Assembly (NCBI RefSeq): GCF_029784165.1
Contig: NC_073695.1
Location: forward strand, 100,443,306 to 100,507,305
From: Wyeomyia smithii
Taxonomy: Eukaryota > Arthropoda > Insecta > Diptera > Culicidae
Length of the DNA stretch: 64,000 bases
Direction: 5' to 3'
The notes under the pieces are model-generated. The model saw nothing but the letters and a program-made list of their open reading frames with translations, was not told the origin of the DNA and did no database searches. Shown piece after piece: positions 10,623-22,803 of the stretch; position 1 is the first letter of the stretch, and each line of letters opens with the position of its first letter. Both the position numbers and the translations under genes were made by a program.

Positions 10623-10972
10623 TCGTACAAATCACTCCAGTAGCCCCAGGGCGCAGTCACGTGACGACGACGGCTTCGTCCGCCAAAAAGCCCAGCTCAA
10701 GCGGTGACGATGGCGCGGGTGGAGGGCTAGCCACTGGTGCTGGTGGTCGCACTCCTGTCTGTCGCTGTAATGCACAGTATAAACTACAGGATCTAAAGGC
10801 CTTGCAACAGCTGCAGCAGCAACAACAGCAACCGCAACAACAGCAGGGTGCCAGTGTTAACACCAATGTCTCTTCCTCTACCGCCGCCATTGGTGACACC
10901 GTTCCCGGTAGCACTAGTGCAACCGGAAGTTACCATCACCACCACCACCCCTCCTCGTCCTTTTCCGCTCCC

Positions 10973-11156
10973 ATGCAGCATTCGCAGAGCAGCGGTGGTG
11001 CCCCGACGAAACAGAGCCAAGAGTTAACGAACGAAGAACTTATCAAGTACCTTCAACAAATTAATGCCGACATCAAGTGGATCGAACAGCTGAAACAATA
11101 CAAGTACGAAATAGAGAAGTTCTCCACCACCGAAAAGACTGATGCCCGTAACATCA

Positions 11157-11187
<31 letters not shown>

Positions 11188-13168
11188 ACTCGTCAACGGT
11201 CATGTCTGTGCTCCAATTCCCAAGCAAAAAGTGGAGAGTGCAACCACAGCAGTACCCACGGTTGGACAGCAAACCGGTGCCATTGCAAAGACGGAATTCT
11301 TTGATCGCAGCCTAAAGCAACGCCATTCTTCACGTTCCGTTGACGAAAGAACGGCTCGGCGAGATGAGGAGGAGCACGCAAAAGAGAGTGGCCACCAGCG
11401 GCACTCTTCCGGACCAAGTGACCTGCAGCTCCTCAAATCCGACATCTCCGAATGGTTACTTAACTTACCGCTGAAGCGTAGCGTGGAATTCCTTCAGAAA
11501 GCCAAATCCGCTCAGCTGAAGTTCGAGAAAGAACAGCAGGAACAAGCTCAACAGCAATTTATCAAAAAGCCTCTCCAACGCCAATCTTCCGGTGGTACTA
11601 CCGAACGAACACTGCCTCGACAGCATCCCTCTGCTGTGCAGCGACAACATTCGTCAGGAGCGGGTGAGATTGCACTCACTCGTGATGACATCTTAGAGTG
11701 GCTTAAAAAGCAGCAAATTTTTAGTAAAGTTAACGAGGAAACAGGTGCTCCGAAAAAGTTCAAAGAGAAAGAGGAAATTCCTCTGCAGCACTTCGATGTT
11801 CCGAAACAGAAGACAAGCATCTCGAAGTTGCAGAAACGACACTCGCTAGGGCCAAATGAAGAGTTTTTCCACAAAAGTACCACCGACTGGATTCAGTATC
11901 CACTGAAACAGCTCAAAAAGCATGCCATCGATGCACCTCAGAGCAGCTGCACCGATATCCGACGGAAGGATAGCAGAGACCGAGGTGAGCATACGCACCG
12001 AGAACGCAAGCTTCGCCATTCAGCCAGTGAGGTTGTTACCTCTACCCATTCCGGACATGTGCGGGCCCCTCCGCAAAAACCAGAGCGAACATTCCGATAC
12101 CAATTGAAAGAACGCGAACCCAAACCTCTACCCCAGTTGGTCAGTGGCCATCCGCAGCAAGGTCCTCCACAGCAATACCACCAGCAGACAACCTCGTTCA
12201 ATCAGAAACCAACCAAAAGAGAGCGCTCGCGTCGGCACAAAACGCAACGCTCTGCTACGGTGGGAGACATTAATCAAATCAACAAGCAAACAGTTCAACA
12301 TCAAGCTGGCTCCACTAGCTATCCTTCACGGCGCACAACGGAGCGCAGTCAGTCACTGTCAAAATGTACAGATCCCATGTGTTCAGCCCAATCCTTGTGC
12401 GATGATCCCAATTGCTACATATACGACACCTACTACGACACTCCCCGGTGCGCGTCTCTTCCACGAGTTAAAACGACTACAACTCCACCTGCAACCAGTA
12501 AATGTGGTCCACTGTGTTATGAGTGTAACAACAAATGTAACTCCTTACCCCGCTGTACCGATGCTCGCTGTACGGCGCTCGCGAGTAGCCGAGTACCCTC
12601 AACGCAAAGAATCAAAAGCAATTCACTGCCACGGAACGCCGAAATGGCCCAGAAGCGATTGTCACGGGAAGACTCGCGCAGTTCGCTGCCACGATCGCGA
12701 GTCAAAAAGCGCTCATCATCCAGCAGCAACGGTAAACTGACCAAATCCCTCTCGGCAGCATCGTTAAACTCGCGTCGGCGTCGCCACAAAACGGTACACT
12801 TCGGAGAAAACCTGCTGCGAGAAGTATGCCAAAATCGAAAGTTAATTCAGCCCCTGCAGGAGACGCCCTCCGGAGCGGCACCAATGCAGCCGAACATTCA
12901 GATGTTGTACAACTTCGTTGAAGGTGTACTAAGTGCCTGGGTAGACGACGAGGACGAACAGAACAAATCCGGCCCCGATTCGGAACCGGAACGGGGTGCC
13001 ATTTTGAAACCGATGCATCGCTGTAACCGAGCGCGATTCCAGACGATTCGGAGAGTGGTGAATGAAGCTGCTGAGCTGAAGGGATCCTCGCGGCTAGGCA
13101 ATTCCCGGTACCGCCATCGGCACTGGCGGGGTACGGCGAAGGATTGTAACGAGCGGTTCCTGCGAAAG
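10973..13168 (+). CDS. Large coding exon of an unnamed Gln/Ser/Arg-rich scaffold-like protein (5' and 3' partial)
   Basis: The frame gives 732 residues from the first in-frame ATG (10973) to a phase-0 splice donor; the frame is open from 10421, so the true N-terminus may lie upstream. From that ATG: a helical, Gln/Lys-rich segment (about 17-50), poly-Gln (about 61-71), and three spaced repeats of RHS-x-G followed by an (E/D)-W segment (Trp at about 161, 243 and 305). After these come a basic Pro/Gln region, a Cys-rich stretch with repeated SLPR words (about 463-560), a Ser/Arg-rich stretch, and KTVHF at 606-610. A conserved-looking acidic/aromatic segment (NFVEGVLSAWVDDEDE) and a basic tail end the exon. 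Many RxxS and RHSS sites suggest basophilic kinase or 14-3-3 targets. KTVHF fits the RVxF docking motif for protein phosphatase 1. No signal peptide, membrane segment or catalytic domain is visible, so an intracellular adaptor role is inferred. I do not recognise the family. Confidence 0.8.
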
Positions 13169-13174
13169 GTATGC
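13169..13174 (+). other. 5' splice donor GTATGC ending the coding exon
   Basis: The junction reads GAAAG|GTATGC. It falls exactly between codons after Lys 732. Beyond it the frame runs only 33 more low-quality codons to a stop at 13268-13270, and repeat DNA starts at 13347. Both facts support an exon end here rather than a stop at 13270. The downstream exon was not found. Confidence 0.65.
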
Positions 13175-13346
13175 CGAATATATGATTTAACTCGTTGTTA
13201 TTGTTACCCTTGTTGCCACCCACTGGGCTGTCTAGTTGAGTTCAGCCTAAATACCAGTTATAGAACCTGACCCTGAAAATTGGGAAAAAAACTACTGTTT
13301 GTAAAACTGCATCAATACTCTTTTTGTTCAACACAATAATTTAATA

Positions 13347-14325
13347 TAGGGGAACTGCTCCATTATTCATCTCTGCCCATATATTCATCTCATATAACAT
13401 GAAAACACAATTGAAAACAGGAAAAACGCATGTTTTCTAACTAAACCAATTTGCTCATCCATGGAATAGATTCTTCTTAGTTTACTTTAGATTTCTCATA
13501 TAGTAGAATCCTCAAAAACTTATTTGAAAGCTCTAAATTTGATACTATAGCCGAGCATCTACACTCGAAAACTCATTTAATTCAATCACCAACCTTGGAA
13601 AACAAAATTCGCGCATTGTTCAGCCAACCAAAGTTTTTTCATCACTAGCGGACCACTTTTTATTTTAATCACTAAACAAAATCACTCACTACCCTAAGAA
13701 TACTTCAATCTTTGAAATGTTCACCTCAAATTTCCAAAAACAATTGAATTAGCAGAAACATATGAGATGAATTTCTGCAATTTCTAAATTTCAACTGTAT
13801 GTATTTTCATCTGTTTTCACTGCGTTTTAAAAAATCAAAAGTTGCCAAATCAGTTTCTGTTAATTCGAAAGAATCATACTGAGAATGTTGAATTATTCCG
13901 ACATAATTGACATAAATCTACAGCACTGTAGTGGTTACCTAGGTAACCCATTTTGCACGTAAACAACTACAGCGGATTTCTAGGTAACCTACTACAACGG
14001 GCGGCGGCTACGTTCATTCATGATAATGTGATTCATTTATGATGTGATTCATTTGTGATGAATATGGGGGCATCGTGAGATGAATAATTGAGCAGTGATT
14101 CAAGTTTTGAGATGGATATGGAAGCGTTGTGAAAAATGGTTTGTTTTACAAAATTCAGGATAAATCTAGCTAAGTTTACTAAATTTACAATGCTGAACGA
14201 TTCCAAAAGAGCACGTAAGCGTATTTTGTTTATTTGTTCAATGATTTCGTGAAAATTTGGCGTTTAATATGTGCATTCTTCGTCAATAGCGGCTTAATGA
14301 GATAAATAATGGAGCAGTTCCCCTA
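13347..14325. mobile_element. TA-target MITE, 979 bp, in the first intron
   Basis: The ends are TAGGGGAACTGCTCCATTAT and the inverted ATAATGGAGCAGTTCCCCTA (imperfect over about 29 bp). Both are flanked by TA (13345-13346 and 14326-14327). GAGATGAAT-type words recur inside. It has no transposase. It lies only about 180 bp after the splice donor. Confidence 0.75.
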
Positions 14326-14327
14326 TA

Positions 14328-15640
14328 ATCATTCAGTCTTTGATTAAAATTAGATAGCAGGGTGAAACTGAACATGCGCTTTGAACACTTAACTGGACTG
14401 ATATTCACAATACATTCAAATAACCAACCAGGGTCCTCGGGTACCCGTAACACGCGAAAGTTCGAGGAATCTTTATAGTTTTCAACAAATTTCATTATAA
14501 TTAACAATGTACCTAGCAATTTATTAACTGTGCTTGGATAAATTCACCTGGGCCCAAGCTCTAGAGCTTTGGCATTTACATTTAAACAAAATGTTACATA
14601 AATCGTTGTCAAAATTCGGGAAATCACATTTTTCAATAATTTTTATCAAGAATGGCTATTTCAAGATAGGTTTTCTTTGGATTTTTAGTGCCCATGAAGT
14701 TTGATAAAATCATAGCATTATGGGAATCGAACTTCATGGTATTTTTTCTCTCATTCATAGCGGCATGAATATAATAGTCATGTCATTACAATACTAAGAA
14801 TATGCAGAGAAGCTTCTGCTTGCCTGCTTAATAGGCTTCTCTGCAATTTTTATCCCATGCATAACGCACATTTATTGGATTTCAATTTTCTTACACATAA
14901 AATGAATTAAGTTGAACAGAACCGATCACAGAACATTGAACATTGAGCTTGAATATAGCAGAGCAGGTTTATGTGTTTTTTCAATCAATAGACTTACATT
15001 TCTTGTACCAACAATTTGCTCAAATAAATTTTATCCACCAAACGCTGCCTTAGATAAGATTTTCGTACCTTCTTTTAGATATTTATATGACTTATTTTAT
15101 CTTTCGAAACATCAGGAATCCTAAAATACGCGGACTACAGTCTGTTTTCAATGAATTGACTCTATGTCGGTAATGATTTCGAATTTTATTTCATACACGT
15201 AAAAGTTCAAGCCAAAGTAATTATAGCCAGAGCCTAACAAAGTCATTTTCAATGAACAATCATCAGGTAATAATGACACGATCAACCGTCGCTGTCAATT
15301 GAAAAACATTTGTTCCGTTTTCAAGCACTTTGTGAGTCACACGAAAACTGCTCGAATGATCTTGCATTGAGTTTGACAGCTGAAGGGCTCGAAAAAAGAA
15401 ATAATGTTCAATGAAAAGTGGATCGTTCCTCTTTGACTCTGAAAAGTATCATTCTACTCATTATTGTGTCTCTTCACGTCTAAAACCGCCAAATAATGGT
15501 ACGGTGTGTATGGTACATTAACCAGCGTTATTCGGCAGCTGCGAATGATTTTATTGTACAGTCAGGTTTTTCAAAAACTCAAAAATGGTACAAGATATCG
15601 ACTTCGTTCCAATCACGTTTTCCGTTTTGGGACAAAGATA
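14328..15640. other. Intronic sequence, no gene or delimited repeat
   Basis: AT-rich. A small inverted pair near 14695-14745 (CATGAAGTTTGAT and ATCGAACTTCATG) is the only local structure noticed. Short ORFs here lack any recognisable domain. Confidence 0.5.
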
Positions 15641-15650
15641 ATCATATATT

Positions 15651-16321
15651 GGTGCTTATTACGGGAGTCACTTCACGGTGAAATCAGAGTGAAGTGAACA
15701 AAATCCTATTACGGGACTCACGTAAGTGAGAAAAACGTCGCGAAGTGACATCTGCCGTGGAATCTGGGTTATTATGAGTGTCATATCAGTGAAGTGAGAA
15801 CGGAAAAAGCGACGTTTCGCGTGGAATTATTTCACGACCATTTGGAACGGTGAAATGATTCCACGAAGCTGCCATAAGTCTTAAAGTTGATTGTTTTGTG
15901 ATCTAATGGTAAATATTGGATTTATTCTTCAGTAACGAAGCGAATCAGAGTTTGATCCGTGCCTTAAAGCGGTCAATTTTTCATTTTTTTGCCCGATGAA
16001 AAAAATGCAAACTAGTTCAGGAAATTTTCGATACCGAAAAAAAAAATTTTATGCCGAATGTCTTGGAAATGCAGAACACGTCAAGATCTGATGTTAAAAA
16101 AACGGGAAAAACGACTTTCTGGGACTTAGAAATTTTTGAGCTGGGAAACAATCTTATTTCACTTGTCCTATTCTCAATTTCACTTCACTGTCAATCTCAC
16201 TCCACGGAGGTGCTTTTTGTCACCTCACTTGAGGTGGAATCGGGAATAGGTCTAAAAAAGTGAAGTGAGCGTGAGAGTGAAAAATATATTTCCCGGTGAA
16301 GTGATTCCCGTAATAAGCACC
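15651..16321. mobile_element. MITE with GGTGCTTATTACGGG termini, 671 bp
   Basis: The left end GGTGCTTATTACGGGAGTCA is mirrored by GTGATTCCCGTAATAAGCAC at the right end. ATT flanks both sides, a possible 3-bp duplication of the Harbinger type. The interior is rich in the near-palindromic words GAAGTGA and TCACTTCAC. The block at 15990-16140 is related to 18450-18545 and 21877-21957. Confidence 0.65.
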
Positions 16322-16345
16322 ATTAGTTTTCAAAAATATATCACA

Positions 16346-18545
16346 TTTTTGCCTTTCTCCTAGAAAGGTATAGCAATCACTTGCAAAACCGAAAGTATAA
16401 AAGTGCTCCAAAGGGCCGAATGGCATATATCACTCGACTCAGCTCGACGAGCTGAGCGTTTTCTGTATGCATGTGTGTGTATGTGTGTGTGTGTGTGTGC
16501 AGATTTTTATTCTCACTCACTTTTCTCAGAGATGGCCGGACTCATTTTCATGAAATTAATTGCAAATGAAAGGTCTAGCTGCCCCATAAGACCCTATTAA
16601 ATTTCATTGTAATCGGATTTTTAGTTTAGAGGTTATGTATCAAAGTGTAAAAATCATAAAACATCATTATCTCAGAAACAACACAACCGGTTTGAACAAA
16701 ATTGGTTTCAAATGAACGGGCTATCTAAAATACTTTCAACTTTTGAATTTCATAAAGATCGAACTTGTGGTTCAAAAGTTATGAAAAGAAACGTGTTCTG
16801 AAGACTGTTTAATCTCACTCATGTTTCTCAGAGATGGCTATACCGATTTTCAAAAAGTCAGTGTCAAATGTAAGGTCTAATTTCCCCATAAAACCCTATC
16901 GATTTGTTTTGCAGTCGGACTAATAATTTGCCTGTTATGTTTAAAAATGTGAAATCCAGCTATGCAAAGGAACATATTCCGAAGACTACTTGGACTCACT
17001 CACTTTTCTCAGAGATAGCTGACCCGATTTCCACAAAATTAGTGTAAAATTAAAAGTCTAGCTGCCTCATAACACCCTATTGAATTTTACTGTAATCAGA
17101 CTGTAACTTCGTCTGTAATGTACCGAAATGTGAAAATCACGAAACTTCATTATCTCAGAAACTACACAACCGATTTGATCAATATTATTATCAGATGAGC
17201 GGGTTAACTAAGGATTGAACACGTGGTTTCAAAGTTTGGCTGCCCTACACGTTCCCATTTCATTTGATTATAATCGAACTTAAGCAACCGTTATGTATTA
17301 AATTGTTAATAAAACAACGAAAGTCTATTATCTCAAAGATTACATGACTTATTTGAACATAACTAGTGTCATACGAACGAGTCATCTCTCGAACTTACAA
17401 ATAAAAAACTTCATAACAATTTGATATGTGGCTCAAAAGTTATGAAAAGAAGAGAAATTCAAAGACTATTTAAAACTATACCTGCCTTGATCGATATATG
17501 TGGCCTCAACATAATTTAAATGTGGTGTCGTACTATTTGAAAGTTCCAAGTTCATTGATTCCTTGCGGTTTGTTTGAAGTCTGCAAATGCACGATGAATC
17601 GGCCATAGGATATGATCAAAGTCAAAAGACAAATCGTTTGAAATGATTGGTTCTATCGAAATGACAACATCCTCGACTTTTGGCTTCTGTACATCGCTCT
17701 AATTCTGAATATATTCATATTGGGTGGTATTCGGTCATTTTCAGCAAATTTTCTGGCATCAATCTGACACCGGAAATACTCACTTTGGGAGGTATTTAGT
17801 TATTTTGGTTGTTTTCCAGAAACTAACAGTGGTCGTCTTTAAATTCAAAATGGTGTCAAGGGTCAATGTTTGGTTTCTATGCATCATCTCGATTACGGAA
17901 ATATCCATGTTGAGTATTATTTGGTCATTTCCGGCTGTTTCCTATAAGTTGCCATTTAGCGATTCAAAATGGTGCCTGAGGTCAATTGTTAGCTCATTGC
18001 ATCATTCTGGTTCCAGAGATACTCATATTGGATGGTATTTGGTTATTTTAGGCTGTTTTTCACAAACCGGAAGTCGCCACCTTGGATTTCGAAATGGTAT
18101 TTAAGATAATTTCTGGCCTCTGAGCGTCATTCTGGTTGAAGAAACACTCACATTGGGTGTAATTCGATCATTTTCCGCTGTTTCCCAGGAATCGGAAGTC
18201 GCCAACCTAGAATCCAAAATAGGGTCTTTGAACGATTTCAGCTGCTGTGTATCATTCTAGATCCGGAGATACTCATGTTAGACGGAATTCGGCCATTTCT
18301 GGCTGTTTTCCAGAAACCACAAGTTGCCATCCTACATTTCATAATGGTGTCTGAAGTCGATCTGTGGCATTGCATCATTACGATTCCGAAAATACACCCC
18401 TTTTTGGGTGGCATTTGGTACGTGAAATTTCGGTTTTCGAAATTTTTTTTTTTGATGCCAAATGATTTAAAAACGCATGATACGTCGAGAATTGGTGTCA
18501 TCTGGAAAAATTTTTTTTGCAAAAATTTACTCTCTGGGACTTAGT
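16346..18545 (+). repeat. Non-LTR-like repeat 'N', copy 1, without its ORF
   Basis: The head starts GCCTTTCTCCTAGAAAGGTA and includes GCTCGACGAGCTGAGCG and a short GT microsatellite (about 16470-16500). At least three tandem monomers follow, beginning CTCACTCACTTTTCTCAGAG (about 16512, 16815 and 16995). The tail (about 17690-18440) is tandem units of roughly 110-130 bp with GGAAGTCGCCA and ATACTCATATTGGGTGGTAT words. The inverted copy at 56430-59413 has the same head and tail with a reverse transcriptase between them. The layout fits a retroelement with monomer-type 5' and tandem-repeat 3' flanks. Confidence 0.6.
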
Positions 18546-18551
18546 CGTTTT
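18452..18551 (+). repeat. Left member of an outer inverted pair (right member 21877-21957)
   Basis: ACGTCGAGAATTGGTGTCAT and TTACTCTCTGGGACTTAGTC are mirrored at 21877-21957 as GACTAAGTCCCAGAGAGTAA and ATGACACCAATTCTCGACGT. A weaker relative is at 16050-16135. The pair flanks foldback 3 plus the element at 20499-21876. Confidence 0.65.
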
Positions 18552-20497
18552 TTCAATTGTGGAAGGCGGAGTTCAAAATGTTTAGAATTTATCTTTTGAA
18601 ATTGATCACTAGTCTCTCGAAATAGCTTGTATAATGATATACACTATAACTAGCATCAAATACATTATGTTCCATTAGGGTGGTTCATTTATTCGACATA
18701 GGGTGGTTCATAATATTGTGTAAAAATGAGTATAAAATGAAAAAAAAACACTTTTCACTGAATACCAATAGAAAAATTCCTGAAAATATAATATTTGTTA
18801 TATCATTGTCGTTAGGGTGGCAATGTTGAATTGGAAAAATTATATGTAAAATGACAAAATATTACAAAAAAATTTACAAAATGTATCAAACTACTCTGTA
18901 CAAAAAAAAATTATCTCAACCAAAATTGAGATTGTGTCTCGTGGAAAATGTTGAATGGTTTCATGTCATTTGCAAAATCTCACACGGGAGGTACATGGAA
19001 TTTTAATATTTGAAAAATGTTTTCGATTCCAAGTGTCTTATACTTTTAAATGAAACGGTGGAAACTGATGGAATATGTTATATTCATACTTTGTTTGAAA
19101 AATCTACTCTCTAAGACACTTGCACTCGTCTTTCGAATGTTGTACCAGACAATTTATTCGTTTATTTACCACAATAATGTCCTTTGCCAACACTTGATTG
19201 AACACACATTGCTCTGGCTTATATAATCGGACAAAAGACTGTATCGATGTTATTCAGTGACAATGAGAGTATAGGGATCTCAATCAGATACGCAACATAA
19301 TTGACTCGTTGTTTCTGGGTTTGCGTCGTTTTGACAGTTCGACCATACATTTTCTGTCAAGTTTACATCATCAGAACGTGAACGTGCCCATTGGCTGAAA
19401 CTTTGCATAGACGTTTTTATAAGCAAAAGATGCCATTTTGTGCTATTGGTTTAATTTATTGAAACACAACTCATTTTTGAAAAGCTATTGGTAAATGCTA
19501 TTTCGGATAGGTATTGATGATTACAAAATTTTTTAGAGCCAACACGGTTCGTTTGAGCGGTGTGACATCTTCGGCAAAGTTGTAGATAATAGTTTTGTTT
19601 TTCAAAAAAAAATATACACTCTAAAAACAAAATATTAATTTAAAAAAAATAAAAGAAAGTTATAAATTAATTATCGAAAACAGCCCATGTAAAAAAACTG
19701 TTTTTTTTTTATAAAAACCACGAAAGTTTTCCTGAACAACGAAACCGGCCATGAAGAAATCAGAAAAAAAAATTATATATTTTAATTTTTTTTTTCACAG
19801 GGTACCTTTTTTTTTGGAGGAACGAAGTTATTATTTACAACTTTGCCAGATACACTATGCCAATCAAATTAACCGTTTTGACTGTAGAAATATTCTTGAT
19901 TCCTCATAGAGTGCTCTATTGGAAATTAAAAATAAGTCTACAGTCGAAACGGCATAGTGTCTTCGGCAAAGTTGTAGATAATAATCTGTCCTTTCAAAAA
20001 AAATATGCCTTTAAAAAAAATTGAAAATAATTTTTTTTTTTAAATTTATTTTTCCAAAAAATTATAACTTATTTTTTCTTGATTTCTATATGATCGGACT
20101 GGTCTCATTATTTTGGTAATCTTTCGTAGGTTTCACCAAAAATATTAAGTTTTTAAAAAATGAGCCCTTTTGAATAATAGTTTTTTTAATCTTTCTTCTA
20201 ACTTTTGAATGAATAATTTTTTGAGTGTATTTTTTTTGGAAAGACAGAATTTTTATCTACAACTTTGTCGAAAACGTCACACCCATCAAACGAACCGAAG
20301 TGCTTTTTCTAATTTTATACTCATTTTTCACAATATTATGAACCACCCTATGCCGAATAAATGAGCCACCCTAATGAAACATAATGTATTCGATGCTAGT
20401 TATAGTGTATATCATTATACAAGCTATTTCGAGAGACTAGTGATCAATTTCAAAAAATAAATTTTAAACATTTTGAACTCCGCCTTCCACAATTGAA
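18552..20497. repeat. Foldback element 3, about 1.95 kb, arms about 195 bp
   Basis: Left-arm blocks TCAATTGTGGAAGGCGGAGT, CACTAGTCTCTCGAAATAGC, ATACATTATGTTCCATTAGG and GGTGGTTCATAATATTGTG are mirrored in reverse order at 20303-20497. An inner pair of TAGGGTGGTTCAT ends (18678 and 20374) suggests a MITE nested inside a larger inverted structure. The interior holds several versions of TTCGGCAAAGTTGTAGATAA and relates to 61245-61790. No coding frame is present. Confidence 0.7.
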
Positions 20498-20498
20498 A

Positions 20499-21876
20499 AT
20501 ACTACAAGGTATACAGCCCAGGTTGTATGAAATGGTGACGTGGGACTAAACACTGTAATTAGGGGATTTTTTTTTACGGAATATACAGCGTCTGCAGACA
20601 GAATCAATGTGTTTGCTCAGCGACTGTACATATTTTAATTTTCAGGCTCACCTGGAAATCAATTTTAGAAATATATTCAACTACACTCGAAAGAATATCG
20701 TTTATCCCTTACAAAGGTTCAATAATTGGCGAACATAGGAAGATATTTTAAACAAAATTAATAACAAGTTCCAGCAAAAAGTCGTAGCAATCCACAATAA
20801 CATTTTTGTTTTTTGCTTGATATTTTTTTTTTCATTTGCCTACAACTACATTCGCTGTATTACGAAGACAGCCAATATACGTTTATTATGGTAAAGCTTA
20901 GAATAATAATATATCATCTAACAATTTTGAAATGTAAAAAGAAGTTCTGAATGAATCTTGGTAAATAAACAAAAAATTCCGAAGCAATCGCAGGCTCTTA
21001 CGCTTCTATAAATGTATATACCTATTTAGGAATTTGCTCTTTCGATACTACTGGTCACGATTATCTAGTTAATATCGAAGATAAAATTAAATAAATATCC
21101 GTTGCAAAAATTTCAACTTTCAACGTTAAACTTTCAATCACTATCAACAGCAGCATTGCAGTTTTTCCTCGATTGCACACGTATAGAAATGTACGAACAA
21201 AAGTGTACCACTGCAATACGAATAGTACCGTTGCAGTACGAATAGAAGTATACCGCTGAAATGTACGAATAGAGAAGTACCGCTGCAATCATAGACGCTG
21301 AGAGACCTGCGGTTCTTTACTCCACTGGTACTGTTGCTTTTACCGGCATGTTTTTTTTCAAGACATCAGTTTTTATTAGGTTCTTCAGAACCTAACACGC
21401 AGGTTTAGAAATTGTTCAAGGCTATTGTTTCAAACTTTTAGGAAAACTTTTACCTTCGAGACATCATATTAGTCTAAGCTCATGGAAGCAAAAATAAATT
21501 GACCTGTTGGGACGGGGAGACTCTGTCAATTTTTATTTCGATATTGATACAGAGAATATCACAGGGAACGAATGGTGTCCATTCACCTCGTCTGTGCTAG
21601 GAATGCTCGCCTGTGATTGGTTCATTATTCGCGTAAATTTGTTATTGAGACTTTTTACCAATTTTACCGCTTAGCAATAAAATTAAAGTGATAAAAAGCA
21701 TATCACAAAACTGTTATACATTTTATCTATCCAACAACATATCGGTTATTGCTATCCATCATGTGGTTGTGCTGCTATTAACGTTTGAAATCTGACGCAA
21801 CATTTGCCAGTTTTATTTCCAATTTTACAGAAAGCATCCCAGTATAGTAAACAAAGACGTAGTCCCACGTCAAAAC
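20499..21876. mobile_element. Element family 'F', copy 1 (about 1.38 kb)
   Basis: It begins ATACTACAAGGTATACAGCC and ends GTAGTCCCACGTCAAAA. Near the left end TGACGTGGGACTA mirrors TAGTCCCACGTCA near the right end (subterminal inverted repeat). The 3' ends of this copy and of 40917-42370 share CGTTTGAAATCTGACGCAAC and following sequence. A local minisatellite of GTACGAATAG/CCGCTGCAAT words lies at about 21185-21300. No transposase was recognised and the class is uncertain. Confidence 0.6.
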
Positions 21877-21957
21877 GACTAAGTCCCAGAGAGTAAATTT
21901 TTGCAAAAAAAATTTTTTTTCAGATGACACCAATTCTCGACGTTTCATGCGTGTTTA
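21877..21957 (-). repeat. Right member of the outer inverted pair with 18452-18551
   Basis: It matches the reverse complement of 18460-18551 almost without gaps. Together with that segment it brackets about 3.3 kb of nested elements. Confidence 0.65.
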
Positions 21958-21999
21958 AATCACCCCTTGGGTGATTTTTCGGTCCAAACTTCAATCGCT

Positions 22000-22260
22000 T
22001 TGCGCCACCCCATTTTAAGTCCAATTGAGCTGAAATTTTGCACAGGGTGTTTTTTCGAGCAGGTCAACAATTTGTATAGGGTTTTTTTTTTTTGAAATTC
22101 GAGAGGACCATTTTGGCTGGCACCCTAATATACATTTATTGGATTGAAGCGTTCATGTAAATCTATTTTTACAAATAAAAGTTTGATTGAGAGCGGCTGG
22201 GTCTGACCGCTAGGTGGATTAATTTAGGTTTTTGATTTAAATACTGAAAATTTGTAATAT
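22000..22260 (+). repeat. Repeat fragment shared (inverted) with 55636-55740
   Basis: ATACATTTATTGGATTGAAG, TTCATGTAAATCTATTTTTAC and CCGCTAGGTGGATTAATTTA occur here and, as reverse complements in the same order, at 55640-55735. An adjacent block (AATTGAGCTGAAATTTTGCA) is related to the arms of foldback 4. Confidence 0.6.
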
Positions 22261-22803
22261 TGCATTTTGGTCTTTAGACTGACCACCACCATATTCAATC
22301 CAAGATCGCACTTTTTGGGACGGTTTTCTGCGTTATTTTTTTAACTCAATTTAGTCTTTTTTACGCGGTTCCATACAAATTTGGAACGTATCCCCACGTA
22401 AAGAAACTTGCCTGTGTTTACTATACTTTAAATTTCAAATACAGTATTGATGCGCTTGAAATGGAACACCAACATTACAATGTTACTATTAATTTAGATA
22501 AATGTTACGTACATTTTGATAACTTTGAAATGTGCATGATTAATAACAATCGCAACGTAACAATTACATTACCAAAAGGATATTTCGGTACATTACTAGT
22601 AAAGCATTTTTGTTACATTACATGTACGTTAAATACTGTTACATAACAGTGTTACCATTTTTTTAGCAACATTTATGTTGTAATCAAATAACTTTGTAAC
22701 GCAACAATGTTACTTCTGTGTTACGGAACAACAACATTGTGTTACATTCAATGTTGACCGGGAGGAGTTTGCGGAAAATTTGCGTTTTTATAAGACGAAA
22801 TGA

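Noticed and set aside
13169..13270. C-terminal continuation of the main ORF to the stop at 13268
   Set aside because: A good GTATGC donor lies at 13169 in phase, and the residues after it are Cys/Tyr-rich and unlike the conserved-looking segment before it.
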